A stretch of 64,000 bases of DNA, from positions 20,266-84,265 of the forward strand of contig NZ_JAGQBB010000013.1 in assembly GCF_024345415.1 (NCBI RefSeq), in the 5' to 3' direction. Shown piece by piece: positions 12,517-20,806 of the stretch. The position numbers and the translations under genes were made by a program. The first letter of the stretch is position 1. Each line of letters starts with the position of its first letter. The stretch comes from Synechococcus sp. Tobar12-5m-g (GTDB taxonomy: Bacteria; Cyanobacteriota; Cyanobacteriia; PCC-6307; Cyanobiaceae). Under the pieces are notes generated by a model. The model was given only the letters and a program-made list of their open reading frames with translations. It was not told the origin of the DNA and did no database searches.

Positions 12517-13287
12517 ATGAACGAGCACCCCTTCTGGATCTGGGTCCTGGCATTCTTCGGAATCATCCTGGGCCGCTACTTCGTGGTGGCCGGCGGGTCC
12601 TACTGGCTGCTCTATGCCCGGCCCCAGCCCACCGGCCGCGACGGCACTCCGCCGCTTGCGCCTATCTCGGAGCGGGCCATCAGGGACGACATCCAGTTGT
12701 CGGTGATCGCGGCGGCGGTGTTCGCCCTGGCCACCGCCGGTGTGCTCTCGTTGCAGGCCCTGGGGCTCACCCGCCTCTACGCCCGGCCTGACCTGCATGG
12801 CTGGTGGTATCTGGGGCTCAGCTACGCGGTCGTGCTGATCCTGCAGGACGGCTACTTCTACGCCACCCACCGGCTCTTCCATCACCCCGCCCTGTTCCGC
12901 TGGCTGCATGAGGGCCATCACCGCTCAAGGCAGCCCACCCCCTGGACCTCCTTCGCCTTCGACCCGATCGAAGCGGTGGTGCAGGCGCTCTTCCTGGTGG
13001 GCGTGGTGTTCGTGATCCCCCTCCATGCCATCACCCTGGTCGCGGTGCTCTGCACGATGACCGTGTGGGCGGTGGTCAACCACCTGGGCCTCGACCGGCT
13101 TCCCCTGGGCTTCCCCCACCACTGGCTCGGCCGCTGGTTCATCGGGCCGGCCCACCATTCGCTCCACCACCGCCGCCACGGCATCCATTTCGGCCTTTAT
13201 TTCACCTTCTGGGATCAGGTCTGCGGCACCGAGGATCCCGCCTATGCCCGATCCTTCGAACTCCGCCTGAACAACGGCCCCGCCTGA
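12517..13287 (+). CDS. Sterol desaturase / fatty acid hydroxylase superfamily protein
   Basis: A 256-residue polytopic membrane protein with the di-iron histidine pattern of the superfamily: HRLFHHP, HEGHHRS and HHSLHHRRHG. Hydrophobic segments lie at the N-terminus (FWIWVLAFFGIILGRYFVV), at residues of about 65-90 and 100-115, and around VVFVIPLHAITLVAVLCTMT. Members hydroxylate or desaturate lipid, sterol or carotenoid substrates; a carotenoid or lipid hydroxylase role would fit a phototroph, but the substrate is not readable. Its 3' end overlaps the convergent FUSC-like gene by 46 bases. Confidence 0.85.
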   Translation: MNEHPFWIWVLAFFGIILGRYFVVAGGSYWLLYARPQPTGRDGTPPLAPISERAIRDDIQLSVIAAAVFALATAGVLSLQALGLTRLYARPDLHGWWYLGLSYAVVLILQDGYFYATHRLFHHPALFRWLHEGHHRSRQPTPWTSFAFDPIEAVVQALFLVGVVFVIPLHAITLVAVLCTMTVWAVVNHLGLDRLPLGFPHHWLGRWFIGPAHHSLHHRRHGIHFGLYFTFWDQVCGTEDPAYARSFELRLNNGPA

Positions 13288-14237
13288 GCCATGACGATCC
13301 CCACCAGCGCCAGACCCACGGCCCCGCCCAGCACCACCAGCACGAACCGATCGAGCCCGATGCCCAGCCCCTCGCCCCCGGCCGCCGCCGTGAGCACGAT
13401 CAGGGCGCAACGGCTGGCGAACGCCGCGCGGTAATTGCGGAACGCCACCAGAGTCAGCAGGGTGAGTGCGATCCCCAGGGCGTGGAGAGCAGCGCTGCGG
13501 GGCAGCAGCAGGGACAGCAGGGCCCCCGCCGGCAAGCCCACCAGAGCGCCGACGGTTCGGTCGAGCCCTTTCTGCCGCGCCACGGTGAGCTCCCCGGTGG
13601 CCACGCTGGCCGACGACCAGATCACCCACTGGCCGAAGGGCGGCTGCCACAGGCTCACCGCCACTGCCGTGACCAGCACCGCCAGGGCTCGAACCAGGGC
13701 CTGGCGCCCCAGCCGTTGCCGCTGGGCGGGCTCCAGGGGCCAGCGTTGCCAGCCGAGGTGCCAGCCCCGGGGCGGCAGGGCCACGGAGGCCAGCAGCACG
13801 GACCCCACCGCCAGGGGAAGGCCCAGGGCCAGTAGCCGCAGCCCTTGCGCCAGGCTGAAGCCAGCGGCGTGCGCTTCGATCGAGAGGTAGAGGGCGGGGA
13901 TGAAGGTGAAGCTGCCCACGGAGGTCCAGCGGGCCCCGAGGCAGGCGATCCAGAGGCTCAGGAAGCCATAGAGGCCGCACAGCAGCACGAACAACGGTGC
14001 CGAAGCCTCCACCGCGAAGAACGCCGCGATCGACAGCCCCAGCAGCAGCGCATGGACCAGCAGCAACAGCAGGGAGCGCTGGCAGCGCTCAACGCCGATC
14101 AGCAGGGCGATCGTCAGCAAACCGCCCGGGAGCAGGAGCTCCTGGCCGGTCCACCCATAAAGGAGTAGCCCGGGCAGCAAGGCGACGGTGCCCCGCAGCA
14201 GGGCTGGGCCGTCGAGCCACGCGGGGCCCTTCAGCAC
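13242..14237 (-). CDS. FUSC-like integral membrane protein
   Basis: A 331-residue protein made almost entirely of hydrophobic helices in two halves, separated by a short basic loop (QRWPLEPAQRQRLGRQAL). The second half contains FGQWVIWSSASVATGEL followed by KGLDRTVGALVGLPAGALLSLLL, the arrangement seen in FUSC/aromatic-acid exporter family proteins. Function by family would be efflux of small organic acids, which is weak. It overlaps the stop of the upstream isochorismatase-fold gene by 7 bases (same strand), suggesting co-expression. It converges on the sterol-desaturase gene. Confidence 0.75.
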   Translation of the reverse strand: MLKGPAWLDGPALLRGTVALLPGLLLYGWTGQELLLPGGLLTIALLIGVERCQRSLLLLLVHALLLGLSIAAFFAVEASAPLFVLLCGLYGFLSLWIACLGARWTSVGSFTFIPALYLSIEAHAAGFSLAQGLRLLALGLPLAVGSVLLASVALPPRGWHLGWQRWPLEPAQRQRLGRQALVRALAVLVTAVAVSLWQPPFGQWVIWSSASVATGELTVARQKGLDRTVGALVGLPAGALLSLLLPRSAALHALGIALTLLTLVAFRNYRAAFASRCALIVLTAAAGGEGLGIGLDRFVLVVLGGAVGLALVGIVMAQAGPLFRRSSKDRA

Positions 14238-14824
14238 GGATCGGGCAGGTCGCCTGGATCAGCCAGATCAGCGGAGCGCACCACAGTGGCCAGGCGGGAG
14301 AGCTGCTCGATCGAGCGCTCGTGCTCATCCCGGGTCGCCGCTGCGCAGGCGTCCTCCACCAGCACGATCCGGTGGTCCCGGTCGTGCCCCTCCCGGGCCG
14401 CCGCCTGCAGGGCCCAGGCGGTGCTGACGCCCCCCAGCAGCAGCCGCTCGATCCCGGCGGCCCGCAGCATCACAGCGAGGGCGGTGCCGTGGAAGGGGCT
14501 CAGCCGATGCTTCACCAGCACCAGATCACTGGGCTCCACCGCCAGCTCCGCATGGAACTCGGTGCCCCACTGGCCCAACCGCAGGGCACCAAGCTCCCGG
14601 GCCCGAGCGAAGATCGGTGCGTGGACAGGCAACTCCGGGTAGCCGGCGCTGAAGCCCACCTTCACCAGCATCGTGGGCCAGCCCTGACGGCGGGCCAAGG
14701 CCAGGGCCCGGTTGGCGGCCTCCAGCACCCCGCGCCGTTCCACCTCGGCGGCGCAGGTAGGCATCGCTCCGGCAGGGTGGGTGATGTCGTTGATCAAATC
14801 GATCAACACCAAGGCGGTGCGCAT
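14231..14824 (-). CDS. Isochorismatase-fold hydrolase lacking the usual cysteine
   Basis: A 197-residue cysteine-hydrolase-superfamily protein starting [19 protein letters not shown]. The frame is open upstream to 14908, but only this ATG gives the conserved start. The acidic residue in LIDLINDI and the lysine in [14 protein letters not shown] are present. At the position of the nucleophile (family pattern GVxTxxCV) it reads GGVSTAWAL, so the cysteine is replaced by alanine. Loss of the cysteine is known in true isochorismatases such as EntB/PhzD, so the protein may be a different hydrolase rather than dead. It is divergent from mnmG (91-base gap) and overlaps the downstream FUSC-like gene. 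Confidence 0.8.
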   Translation of the reverse strand: MRTALVLIDLINDITHPAGAMPTCAAEVERRGVLEAANRALALARRQGWPTMLVKVGFSAGYPELPVHAPIFARARELGALRLGQWGTEFHAELAVEPSDLVLVKHRLSPFHGTALAVMLRAAGIERLLLGGVSTAWALQAAAREGHDRDHRIVLVEDACAAATRDEHERSIEQLSRLATVVRSADLADPGDLPDPC

Positions 14825-14915
14825 GGGCGGGCGCCTCAGCCGCAGGGCCCCCATCATCAGGCGTCGGCCAGGGGCGGCAGCCCCAACTCCCCCTGAGCCG
14901 CCATACATTCAAGCG

Positions 14916-16889
14916 ATGGCCTTCAGCGTCGCCCCCACCGAAACCTTCGAGCTGATCGTGGTCGGCGGCGGCCATGCGGGCTGCGAGGCGGCCCTGGCGG
15001 CGGCGCGGCTGGGGATCTCCACGGCCCTGTTTTCGCTCAATCTCGATCGCATCGCCTGGCAGCCCTGCAACCCGGCGGTGGGCGGGCCGGCCAAGAGCCA
15101 GCTGGTGCACGAGGTGGATGCCCTCGGCGGCGTGATCGGCCGGCTCGCCGATGCCACGGCCTTGCAGAAACGGGTGCTCAACGCCAGCCGCGGCCCGGCG
15201 GTGTGGGCCCTGCGCGCGCAAACGGATAAACGCCAGTACGCCCGCCAGATGCTGCAGCTGCTGCAGCACACCCCGAATCTCGCCCTGCGGGAGGCGATGG
15301 TGACGGGACTGGAGATCGAGGGAGATCCGGCCAACGGCGACGCCCGGGTGATCGGCGTGCGCACCTACTTCGGCAGCGTCTATGGCGCCGGCGCCGTGAT
15401 CCTCACCACCGGCACCTTCCTGGGGGGCCGGATCTGGGTGGGAAGCCAGTCGATGGCGGCGGGCCGGGCCGGCGAGCAGCCCGCCGAAGGGCTCACAGAG
15501 GCGCTGCGCTCCCTGGGCTTCCGCACCGACCGCCTCAAGACCGGCACCCCCGCCCGCGTTGATCGCCGCAGCGTGGCCCTGGATCAGCTGGAAGAGCAGC
15601 CCAGCGACGCCGCAGGCCGCTTCTTCTCCTTCGATCCGGCCGCCTGGATCGAAGGCGAGCCGATGAGCTGCCACCTCACTCGCACCACGGCGGCCACGCA
15701 CCAACTGATCCGCGACAACCTCCACCTGACGCCGATCTACGGCGGTTTCATCGACAGCAAGGGGCCCCGCTACTGCCCCTCGATCGAAGACAAGATCGTG
15801 CGCTTCGCCGATAAGGACAGCCACCAGATTTTCCTGGAGCCCGAGGGCCGCGACACCCCCGAGCTCTACGTCCAGGGGTTCTCCACCGGCCTGCCGGAGC
15901 GGCTGCAGCTGGAGCTGCTGCGCACCCTGCCCGGGCTGGAGCGGTGCGTGATGCTGCGGCCGGCCTACGCCGTGGAATACGACTATGTGCCCGCTACCCA
16001 GCTGAAGCCCTGCCTGGAAACCAAGCGGGTGCAGGGGCTTTTCTGCGCCGGCCAGCTCAACGGGACCACCGGCTACGAGGAGGCGGCCGCCCAGGGGCTG
16101 GTGGCGGGCCTCAACGCCGCCCGCCGGATCCGCGGCCAGGAGCCGGTGCACTTCCCCCGGGAGAACAGCTACATCGGCACCCTGATCGACGATCTGGTGA
16201 CGAAAGACCTCCAGGAGCCCTACCGCGTGCTCACCAGCCGCAGCGAGTATCGCCTGGTGCTGCGGGGCGACAACGCCGACCGGCGGCTCACCCCCCTGGG
16301 CCGGGAGCTGGGGCTGATCGACGGGCGCCGCTGGCGCATCTTCGAGGCCAAGCTGGCGGCGATCGCCGCCGAGCAGCAGCGCCTGGCCACGGTGCGCCTG
16401 AAGGGGAGCGATCTGGTGGCTCCGGCGGTGGAAGCCCAGACGGGGGCGCCGATCAAGGGCTCGATCAGCCTGGCCGACCTCCTGCGCCGCTCGGGATTCC
16501 ACAGCGCCGACCTGGTGCGCCATGGCCTGGCCGATCCTGCCCTGCCACTCGATGTGCGGGAAGCGGCCGAGATCGATGTCAAGTACAGCGGCTACCTGGC
16601 CCGCCAGCAGCAGCAGATCGACCAGGCCAGGAAGCAGCAGCATCGGCCCATTCCGGCCGGCACCGATTTTCACGCCATCGCCACCCTCTCCAAGGAGGCC
16701 CGCGAGAAGCTCAGCGTCGTGCAGCCCTGCAGCCTGGGCCAGGCCTCCCGCATTCCTGGCGTCAGCCCCGCCGATGTGACGGCCCTGCTGCTCTGGCTGG
16801 AGCTGGAACGGCGCCGCTCCCTGCCGGCTGCTGCGACCCCCTCGTCAAGGTCCGGGGCGGTCGTTACGTTGGGCGCTCTCGACGTTTGA
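14916..16889 (+). CDS. mnmG: tRNA uridine-5-carboxymethylaminomethyl modification enzyme, large subunit
   Basis: A 657-residue FAD enzyme (GidA/MnmG) that, with MnmE, forms the (carboxymethyl)aminomethyl group at wobble U34 of tRNAs. The FAD-binding loop [12 protein letters not shown] is at about residues 15-26. Further hallmarks are [23 protein letters not shown] (cited as family motif in two parts, PCNPAVGG and HEVDALGG), GTFLGG, and the C-terminal tRNA-binding helices. I chose the ATG at 14916 because the protein aligns there; upstream codons overlap the divergent gene. Length matches the family. Confidence 0.97.
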   Translation: MAFSVAPTETFELIVVGGGHAGCEAALAAARLGISTALFSLNLDRIAWQPCNPAVGGPAKSQLVHEVDALGGVIGRLADATALQKRVLNASRGPAVWALRAQTDKRQYARQMLQLLQHTPNLALREAMVTGLEIEGDPANGDARVIGVRTYFGSVYGAGAVILTTGTFLGGRIWVGSQSMAAGRAGEQPAEGLTEALRSLGFRTDRLKTGTPARVDRRSVALDQLEEQPSDAAGRFFSFDPAAWIEGEPMSCHLTRTTAATHQLIRDNLHLTPIYGGFIDSKGPRYCPSIEDKIVRFADKDSHQIFLEPEGRDTPELYVQGFSTGLPERLQLELLRTLPGLERCVMLRPAYAVEYDYVPATQLKPCLETKRVQGLFCAGQLNGTTGYEEAAAQGLVAGLNAARRIRGQEPVHFPRENSYIGTLIDDLVTKDLQEPYRVLTSRSEYRLVLRGDNADRRLTPLGRELGLIDGRRWRIFEAKLAAIAAEQQRLATVRLKGSDLVAPAVEAQTGAPIKGSISLADLLRRSGFHSADLVRHGLADPALPLDVREAAEIDVKYSGYLARQQQQIDQARKQQHRPIPAGTDFHAIATLSKEAREKLSVVQPCSLGQASRIPGVSPADVTALLLWLELERRRSLPAAATPSSRSGAVVTLGALDV

Positions 16890-16903
16890 GCCCAGCGGCC
16901 TCC

Positions 16904-17770
16904 ATGGCGTCTCCCCGTGGCATCACCAGTTCCCGCGCCTACTGGGAACTCAAGACCGATCAGGTCATGGATCGGGTGTTCGCGGGGATGGTGCAATCTC
17001 TCAGCCCCGGCGCCGCACCGCTGGGCCCGGCTGAATCGTCGCCGATCGATGTGGTGGTGCGCGATGAGCCCCCCTGCTCTCCCCAGCCACCTCGCGCCAC
17101 AACCCCAGAAGCCCTGCCCAGGGGCGACCAACCGCTGCTGGTGACGCTGCTGGCGCTGGTGTTCCTGCTGGGGATCGGCACCACCCTGCTGTTGTGGCAC
17201 CAGTGGAACCAGAGCAACCAGGCTCTGCTGCAGGAACGCAACCTGCAACTGCTGGAGCGTCTCCGCTCCCTGGGCCCAACCGGGACGGAGAGCGGTCCGG
17301 CTGTCGCCACCCCCGCGGCGTTGGCGGGCCTGGGCGCCACCGAGGCGGCGGCCCTCGATCCCAGCCTGCCGCCCCCTCCCCCGGACGAGCCTTGGGTGCA
17401 GGAGCTGGGCTCCCTGGGAGGAGGTGGCCAGGCTGGCCAGGCACCCCCCCTGCGGGTTCCGCTGCGGGGTCCCCTGCAACGGCCGGTGCCCGTTGCCCCC
17501 TCGATCGGTTCGGCCCGGCCCGGCAGCCTGGGCGAACCAGCCAGTCCTGGGTTTTCCAGCCCTGGCCCGTTGCCCGAGCTGGTGGGGGTGGTCCAGGCCA
17601 AAGGCAGGGGTGGATCGGCCATCTTCAGCCTCGATGGCACCTCCACCAGCACGGTGGTGGGGGAAGCGATCGGTGCCACCGGCTGGAGGCTGCAGGCCGC
17701 CGAGGCGGATTCGGTGGTGATCGAGCGCAACGGCCAGCAGCAGCGCGTCAGCATCGGCGGCGCCCCCTGA
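16904..17770 (+). CDS. Single-pass membrane protein with GspC/PilP-like C-terminal domain
   Basis: A 288-residue protein with a short cytoplasmic N-terminus (SSRAYWELKTDQVMDRVF), one transmembrane helix at about residues 77-98, a long Pro/Gly/Ala-rich linker, and a compact C-terminal beta-domain of about 60 residues (LVGVVQAKGRGGSAIF, then GWRLQAAEADSVVIERNG). That architecture resembles GspC/PilP-type proteins that link an inner-membrane complex to an outer-membrane secretin through such a domain. It could serve type IV pili, but no other pilus gene is nearby, so this is inference. It follows mnmG by 14 bases. Confidence 0.65.
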   Translation: MASPRGITSSRAYWELKTDQVMDRVFAGMVQSLSPGAAPLGPAESSPIDVVVRDEPPCSPQPPRATTPEALPRGDQPLLVTLLALVFLLGIGTTLLLWHQWNQSNQALLQERNLQLLERLRSLGPTGTESGPAVATPAALAGLGATEAAALDPSLPPPPPDEPWVQELGSLGGGGQAGQAPPLRVPLRGPLQRPVPVAPSIGSARPGSLGEPASPGFSSPGPLPELVGVVQAKGRGGSAIFSLDGTSTSTVVGEAIGATGWRLQAAEADSVVIERNGQQQRVSIGGAP

Positions 17771-17771
17771 G

Positions 17772-18350
17772 ATGGCCCCAACAGCTTGGGCCTCCCCCCT
17801 CCCGCTCTGGGAGATCCCCTTCGCGGCCCTCGCCGATGCCAGCACCAGCAATCTGCTGACTGGCCCCTGGCGCCTGCTGCTGCTCGGGGATGGCAGCCCC
17901 ACCCGCCACCTGGAGTTGCTCACCGGCGCCGCCGTGGAGGTGGAGCTGATCGCCATGGCTCCGGATGCCGCCGACGATGCGAGGGTGCCGGCCGAAGTGG
18001 CCGCCCTGGACGCCCCCCTGCTGCGGCGCCAGGTGTGGCTGCGCTGTGACGGGTTGGCCCTGGCCTGGGCCGAGAGCTGGTGGAATCGGGACGAAGCCCA
18101 GAAGAGCCTGCGCGAGAGGCAACTGCCGATCTGGCGAAGCCTCAGCGCCGATCGGGCCGAGCTGTTCCGTGAGGTGGATGGGCTCGCCCAGGTGTCGGCC
18201 CCTTGGCTGGACCAGGGCTTCGGCCAGCCCGGGCCGTACTGGAGCCGGCACTACCGCTTCTTCCGGAGCGGCCGGCCCCTCACCGTGATTCGGGAGGTGT
18301 TCTCCCCCTCCCTGGAGCGCTGGCTGGGGCCCAGCCGGCTGGGTTGTTGA
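17772..18350 (+). CDS. Chorismate-lyase-like protein (UbiC/DUF98 type)
   Basis: A 192-residue soluble protein. The C-terminal segment YWSRHYRFFRSGRPLTVIRE followed by VFSP matches the pattern of chorismate-pyruvate lyases, in which an arginine-containing strand and the glutamate of (I/V)xEVF(L/S)P contact the product. The upstream part also has VWLRCDGLALAWAESWW and an LG-rich region. In cyanobacteria this enzyme makes 4-hydroxybenzoate for plastoquinone. The start follows the previous stop by one base, so it is translated from the same message as the GspC-like gene. Confidence 0.75.
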   Translation: MAPTAWASPLPLWEIPFAALADASTSNLLTGPWRLLLLGDGSPTRHLELLTGAAVEVELIAMAPDAADDARVPAEVAALDAPLLRRQVWLRCDGLALAWAESWWNRDEAQKSLRERQLPIWRSLSADRAELFREVDGLAQVSAPWLDQGFGQPGPYWSRHYRFFRSGRPLTVIREVFSPSLERWLGPSRLGC

Positions 18351-18369
18351 GGATCGCCGGGGCCAGGGT

Positions 18370-18891
18370 TCAACCCAGCCGCAGGGCTTCGGCCTGTTTG
18401 CGGCTCTGCTCCAGCAGGTCCCGCAGCCGATCCTCGTCGGTGTGACTGAGGCTGGTGCGCAGCAGCTTGGCCTGGGGGGCGAAGCTGCGCAGGCGCTCGA
18501 TCACCCGGTCAGGGGTGGCATCGCGCACCAGCAGACACAGGGCCGCACTGCCTTTCGGCAGGGTTTCACCCACTTCCCGCAGGAAGTTGTCGTTGATGCC
18601 CAGATCGCTGAGGGCCCCGGAGGCGGCACCCACGCTGGCACCGACGGCGGCGCCGAGCAGGGGATTGAGGAACAGCAATCCGACCAGGGAACCCCAGAAC
18701 CCACCGCCGAGGGCTCCTGCAGCGGTGAGATTGACCGCCTGGCGCAACTGCACCTGGCCGTTGTCGTCGTGCTCGACGACCACCGCATCCTCCAGGGAGA
18801 TCAGGTGCTCCTGCTGGATGTTCACCAGCTCGCGCCGCACCGCATCGGCTTCTTCGGCCTTGGGGAAACCCACCACGATCAGGTTGCTCAT
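18370..18891 (-). CDS. DUF1269-family membrane protein
   Basis: A 173-residue protein starting MSNLIVVGFPKAEEADAVRREL. An N-terminal ferredoxin-like alpha/beta region is followed by a Gly/Ala-rich hydrophobic hairpin (about residues 58-95, LTAAGALGGGFWGSLVGLLF then AAVGASVGAASG) and a hydrophilic C-terminal domain (SAALCLLVRDATPDRVIERL). This is the DUF1269 layout, a family of unknown function often linked to stress. It is convergent with the chorismate-lyase-like gene (19-base gap). Confidence 0.8.
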   Translation of the reverse strand: MSNLIVVGFPKAEEADAVRRELVNIQQEHLISLEDAVVVEHDDNGQVQLRQAVNLTAAGALGGGFWGSLVGLLFLNPLLGAAVGASVGAASGALSDLGINDNFLREVGETLPKGSAALCLLVRDATPDRVIERLRSFAPQAKLLRTSLSHTDEDRLRDLLEQSRKQAEALRLG

Positions 18892-18952
18892 TCAGGGTTC
18901 GCCAGGAATCTTGAAACTCCTTTCAACCTAGAGGCTTGGGGCGGGCCGGAGG

Positions 18953-19552
18953 TTAAGGGCGGCTGCGGCTTGAGCGAGGCAGGGGCCTGCGGGAGGAGGT
19001 GGAGCGATTCGACGGGGCACCGATCTCCTGTTCCGGGGAAGGCGAGCCAGCCCCGCGCCTCTGCAGATCGGGCCACTCCTCCGGCTGGGCCGGGGCCGGC
19101 GGCAGGAGGGGAGCGGCACGGCGCGAAATGGCCTCCAGGGAACGCCGGGGCTGGGGCTGGGCCGAAACCTCCCCTCGCCCTGGGGGGATCTCCGGGATGG
19201 CCGGGGCGGGAGACCGGGGGGTACGTCCGATGGGTGGAGCGTCATAGGCCTCGGATCGGGGCACGGTTCGGGGCATGGAGCGGCGGTCCGCCATCGGCTC
19301 CTGCCAGGGTTCCGGCCAATCGTCTTCGCCTTCCATGAACCAGTCGAGGCGGTCTTCCATCCAGCGACCCAGCCCCTGCAGGCTTCGGCCTTCAGCGCCA
19401 CGGCCGCTGGCGGAGCGGCCCTGGGAGCGGGAGCCCGGGCGGGCGCCGGCCACGCCGTCCACCAGTTGCCGCCCCGCTGTCATCCACTGATCGAGGGTGC
19501 CACCCGCTGAGCGACGCCTGCCGCGACGGAGAGGATCACCAGAACCGTTCAT
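18953..19552 (-). CDS. Low-complexity Arg/Pro/Ser-rich hypothetical protein
   Basis: A 199-residue protein starting [20 protein letters not shown]. Residues 20-90 contain the more ordered part (LDQWMTAGRQLVDGVAGARPG and LGRWMEDRLDWFME); the rest is Pro/Arg/Ser-rich and probably disordered. No signal peptide or membrane segment is seen. The ordered N-terminus suggests a real gene, although the biased composition means frame choice alone is weak evidence. Function unknown. Confidence 0.6.
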   Translation of the reverse strand: MNGSGDPLRRGRRRSAGGTLDQWMTAGRQLVDGVAGARPGSRSQGRSASGRGAEGRSLQGLGRWMEDRLDWFMEGEDDWPEPWQEPMADRRSMPRTVPRSEAYDAPPIGRTPRSPAPAIPEIPPGRGEVSAQPQPRRSLEAISRRAAPLLPPAPAQPEEWPDLQRRGAGSPSPEQEIGAPSNRSTSSRRPLPRSSRSRP

Positions 19553-19594
19553 GGCGCTGCCTGGACCTGCTCAAACGATGGTGTTGACCCAACG

Positions 19595-19705
19595 TTAACG
19601 GCTGGGTCGCAACGACCTGCGCTGCCGCAGCCAGCACTCCCGGGCCAGCCCCACCAGGGCGATCGACACACCGCCGGCCTGCAGCACCCAAAGGAACAGA
19701 TCCAC
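19595..19705 (-). CDS. Possible 36-residue single-helix membrane peptide
   Basis: A GTG-started frame encodes MDLFLWVLQAGGVSIALVGL followed by ARECWLRQRRSLRPSR. It is one hydrophobic helix with a strongly basic C-terminal tail, the pattern of a small cytoplasmic-tailed membrane protein. It fits the gap between the SprT-like gene and the low-complexity gene on the same strand. No clear Shine-Dalgarno is seen. Conservation in relatives would decide it. Confidence 0.4.
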   Translation of the reverse strand: MDLFLWVLQAGGVSIALVGLARECWLRQRRSLRPSR

Positions 19706-19735
19706 CTGCGCAGCCGCTGAAAGGGAGGGCGAACC

Positions 19736-20290
19736 TTAGGTGGCAGCGGTGTCGGCCTGCTCTTCGAAGATCAGCAGGCAGGCGGCGTTCCAGCGGCCGC
19801 CATGCAGGCGGTCGCAGCAGAGACGACAGGCCACCCCCCGCACCCGCCGCCGGTAGGGGGCGCTGACGCCGCAGCAGGGGCAGCGGGCCAGCCAGCGGGG
19901 GCTGCTCAGCGGCAGGGGGTAGCGGTGGCGCAGGCTCACCTCGAAGCCGCCCTGGGACTGGTTGATGCGGGCCATCCGGGCGCGGAAGTGGGGGCCGTGC
20001 ACCTCCTGCACCCCCAGCACCCGGTCGATCCAGGCGTGGATCATCTCGTGGCAGAGGGTGCCCAGCATCGCCGCTCGCGGCAGGGGCTCCAGCAGCGGCC
20101 GCGACAGCACGATCTCGCAGAGATCGGTGCCATCAGGGCGGCGGCCGCGGCGGTAGAGGCCGGCGGTGCGGCTCATGCGGCCATCGCTCCAGCGCAGCTC
20201 CACCAGGCTGCGGCCGGCCGGGGCCAGGGCACCGTCGAAGTGCTCCCGGTCGAGCCGATGGAACAGGGGCAGCAGGGGCTCAAGGGGCAT
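19736..20290 (-). CDS. SprT-like zinc metalloprotease-domain protein
   Basis: A 184-residue protein with the zincin motif HEMIHAW and a third ligand region HGPHF about 20 residues later, followed by a C-terminal zinc ribbon (CPCCG...CRLCC). This is the SprT/Spartan-type domain order; Spartan-like proteins degrade DNA-protein crosslinks in eukaryotes, while bacterial SprT roles are poorly defined. I chose MPLEPLLPLFHRLDREHF at 20290; the longer frame to 20410 overlaps the divergent gene at 20376. The nearby ligA gene makes a DNA-repair setting plausible but not shown. Confidence 0.85.
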   Translation of the reverse strand: MPLEPLLPLFHRLDREHFDGALAPAGRSLVELRWSDGRMSRTAGLYRRGRRPDGTDLCEIVLSRPLLEPLPRAAMLGTLCHEMIHAWIDRVLGVQEVHGPHFRARMARINQSQGGFEVSLRHRYPLPLSSPRWLARCPCCGVSAPYRRRVRGVACRLCCDRLHGGRWNAACLLIFEEQADTAAT

Positions 20291-20375
20291 GCCGCTTCGG
20301 CTTCGGGCCGGGACGGCAGCCAGTCTGGCGGGGCCGTCGGTCAGACTCTGGGGCCGGAACGCGCGTTCGCACACG

Positions 20376-20798
20376 ATGGATTGGGGTCTGGCACAGACGA
20401 TCGGCACCAAGTTGCTGCTGGCCGGCGCCGGCGCCCTGCTCCTCTACTGGACCTACACGGCGGTGAAGCTGGTGCTCAGCGCCCGCGGCATCAACCCGCT
20501 GCTGAAGCAGTTCTTCACCCAGGTGGCTTCGGGGCAGATCGACGGCGCCTACCTGCTCACCACCAAGAACTACCGCTCCCACGTCAACCGGCAGCAGTTC
20601 ATCCGCTTCCTGGCGGGGCTGCAGCTCAACAAGTACCGCAACCTCAAATCCGGCCGGCCCCGTCTGCAGGACGGCCAGATCATCCTGACGGTGAAGCTGA
20701 AATCGGAGGCCAAGGATGAACTGCCGCTTGATTTCACCTTCGTGAAGGTGGAGAAGGCCTGGCGGGTGGATCGGATCAGCAAGCTGGCGGTGGCCTGA
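20376..20798 (+). CDS. Membrane-anchored DUF4864/NTF2-like hypothetical protein
   Basis: A 140-residue protein starting [16 protein letters not shown] single transmembrane helix (about residues 10-30) is followed by an alpha+beta domain ([30 protein letters not shown], then [17 protein letters not shown]). The domain pattern, an amphipathic helix followed by strands ending in a Trp-containing strand, resembles NTF2/DUF4864-like folds. It is divergent from the SprT-like gene and ends eight bases before ligA, so may be co-transcribed with it. Function unknown. Confidence 0.7.
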   Translation: MDWGLAQTIGTKLLLAGAGALLLYWTYTAVKLVLSARGINPLLKQFFTQVASGQIDGAYLLTTKNYRSHVNRQQFIRFLAGLQLNKYRNLKSGRPRLQDGQIILTVKLKSEAKDELPLDFTFVKVEKAWRVDRISKLAVA

Positions 20799-20806
20799 AG
20801 GCGGCC

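Noticed and set aside
14526..16673. Long 715-codon frame antisense to mnmG
   Set aside because: Pure shadow of mnmG in GC-rich DNA; composition is Gly/His/Gln/Ala-rich with no domain, while the plus strand encodes a full MnmG.
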